Of a stretch of DNA of 6,884 nt, positions 6,617 through 6,884 are shown in pieces. The notes under the pieces were generated by a model. That model was not told the origin of the DNA. It searched no databases and saw only the letters and a list, made by a program, of their open reading frames with translations. Within the stretch, counting starts at the first letter, position 1; each line of letters starts with the position of its first letter. The stretch lies in assembly GCA_964409645.1 (NCBI GenBank), contig CAYPEK010000162.1:1-6884 (forward strand), read 5' to 3'. A program made the position numbers and the translations under genes. The stretch is from CAYPEK01 sp964409645 (GTDB taxonomy: Bacteria > UBP15 > UBA6099).

Positions 6617-6625
6617 ATTATAACA
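6617..6625 (-). promoter_or_regulatory. Extended -10 promoter placing the murB transcript start at the ATG
   Basis: The minus strand reads TGTTATAAT (6625-6617), a perfect extended -10. Counting from the -10, +1 falls at about 6610, one base before the ATG at 6609. The best -35 candidate at 17-bp spacing (TTCATT) is poor, as is common for extended -10 promoters. With no Shine-Dalgarno upstream of murB, this predicts a leaderless or nearly leaderless mRNA. Confidence 0.5.
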
Positions 6626-6681
6626 ATGCAGTCTTACAAAATGAAAGCCGTTCAAGAGGATACGATATTAAAAACAATTAA

Positions 6682-6884
6682 TCAGTTCAGGAGTTTTTCG
6701 ACAATTTCACAGATTTCGTGAATGATGAAACCGTGAACTTCCTGCACGCGGGGAGTGTGCGGCGAGTCTGCATCGAGAAGCACGTCACAGAGCTCCAGCA
6801 TTGCGCCACCGCCCTGCCCGGTGAGCCCGACGACTTTCATCTTCGCCGCGCGCGCCGCCTCGATGGCTTTTATCACGTTTTTCG
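6682..6884 (-). CDS. gmhA: Phosphoheptose isomerase (sedoheptulose-7-phosphate isomerase), C-terminal part; 5' end outside window
   Basis: The frame is open to the high-coordinate edge and ends in TGA at 6684-6682; only the last 66 or so residues are visible. GmhA converts sedoheptulose 7-phosphate to D-glycero-D-manno-heptose 7-phosphate in the cytoplasm, the first step to ADP- or GDP-activated heptose for lipopolysaccharide core or S-layer glycans. The visible part matches the SIS-domain C-terminus: NVIKAIEAARAAKMKVVGLTG, GGAM, then SPHTPRVQEVHGFIIHEICEIVE. In the last segment the Gln of VQE and the His eight residues later correspond to the E. coli metal ligands Gln172 and His180. The GTG at 6876 is an internal Val codon, not the start. 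No terminator is visible in the 72 bp before murB, so read-through into murB is possible. Confidence 0.93.
   Translation of the reverse strand, partial: KNVIKAIEAARAAKMKVVGLTGQGGGAMLELCDVLLDADSPHTPRVQEVHGFIIHEICEIVEKLLN

Noticed and set aside
6610..6681. A terminator between gmhA and murB
   Set aside because: I found no stem with a following U-run in these 72 bp; only the murB extended -10 stands out.
6874..6876. GTG as the start of a short 64-codon gene
   Set aside because: The frame continues upstream in phase with the GmhA family pattern, so this GTG encodes an internal Val of a truncated gmhA.

Overview
The window looks like chromosomal DNA from a Gram-negative-type (diderm) bacterium. 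The evidence is a phosphoheptose isomerase gene (lipopolysaccharide or S-layer heptose) beside a peptidoglycan gene (murB), plus two Sec-exported proteins. Coding DNA is GC-rich, while the gap between murB and the large gene, and the start of murB, are AT-rich. I cannot name a phylum. The Ig-like modules with 'VYVKFRDAAGNES' signatures and the C-terminal 'GWN' modules recall exported proteins of uncultured or PVC/FCB-type lineages, but that is an impression only.

All recognisable genes are on the minus strand, so transcription reads from high to low coordinates. First comes the 3' end of gmhA (6682-6884, cut by the window edge). Next is a complete murB (5695-6609) with an extended -10 box placed so that its transcript would be almost leaderless. 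A 160-bp AT-rich gap follows, holding a near-consensus promoter, a repeat cluster at the predicted start site and a 5'-UTR hairpin. This leads into a 1485-residue secreted protein (1077-5534). Last, after an intrinsic terminator, is a secreted protein running off the low-coordinate edge (1-984).

The centrepiece is the 1485-residue protein. It contains three tandem copies of one module, each an alpha/beta-hydrolase lipase domain followed by two Ig-like domains. Serine, aspartate and histidine are conserved at matching positions in all three copies. A helical linker and two degenerate 'GWN' repeats close the protein. It reads as one exported polypeptide with three apparently intact lipase/esterase sites.

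The truncated downstream gene resembles a family of predicted zinc peptidases that normally carry HExxH. Here the motif reads HECAY and a usual EGDA reads NGDA, so it is probably a pseudo-peptidase. Between these two genes, the terminator hairpin lies inside a possible 20-codon leader ORF. That ORF has a good Shine-Dalgarno sequence and ends in an ATGA overlap with the downstream start codon, an arrangement that could couple translation to terminator read-through.
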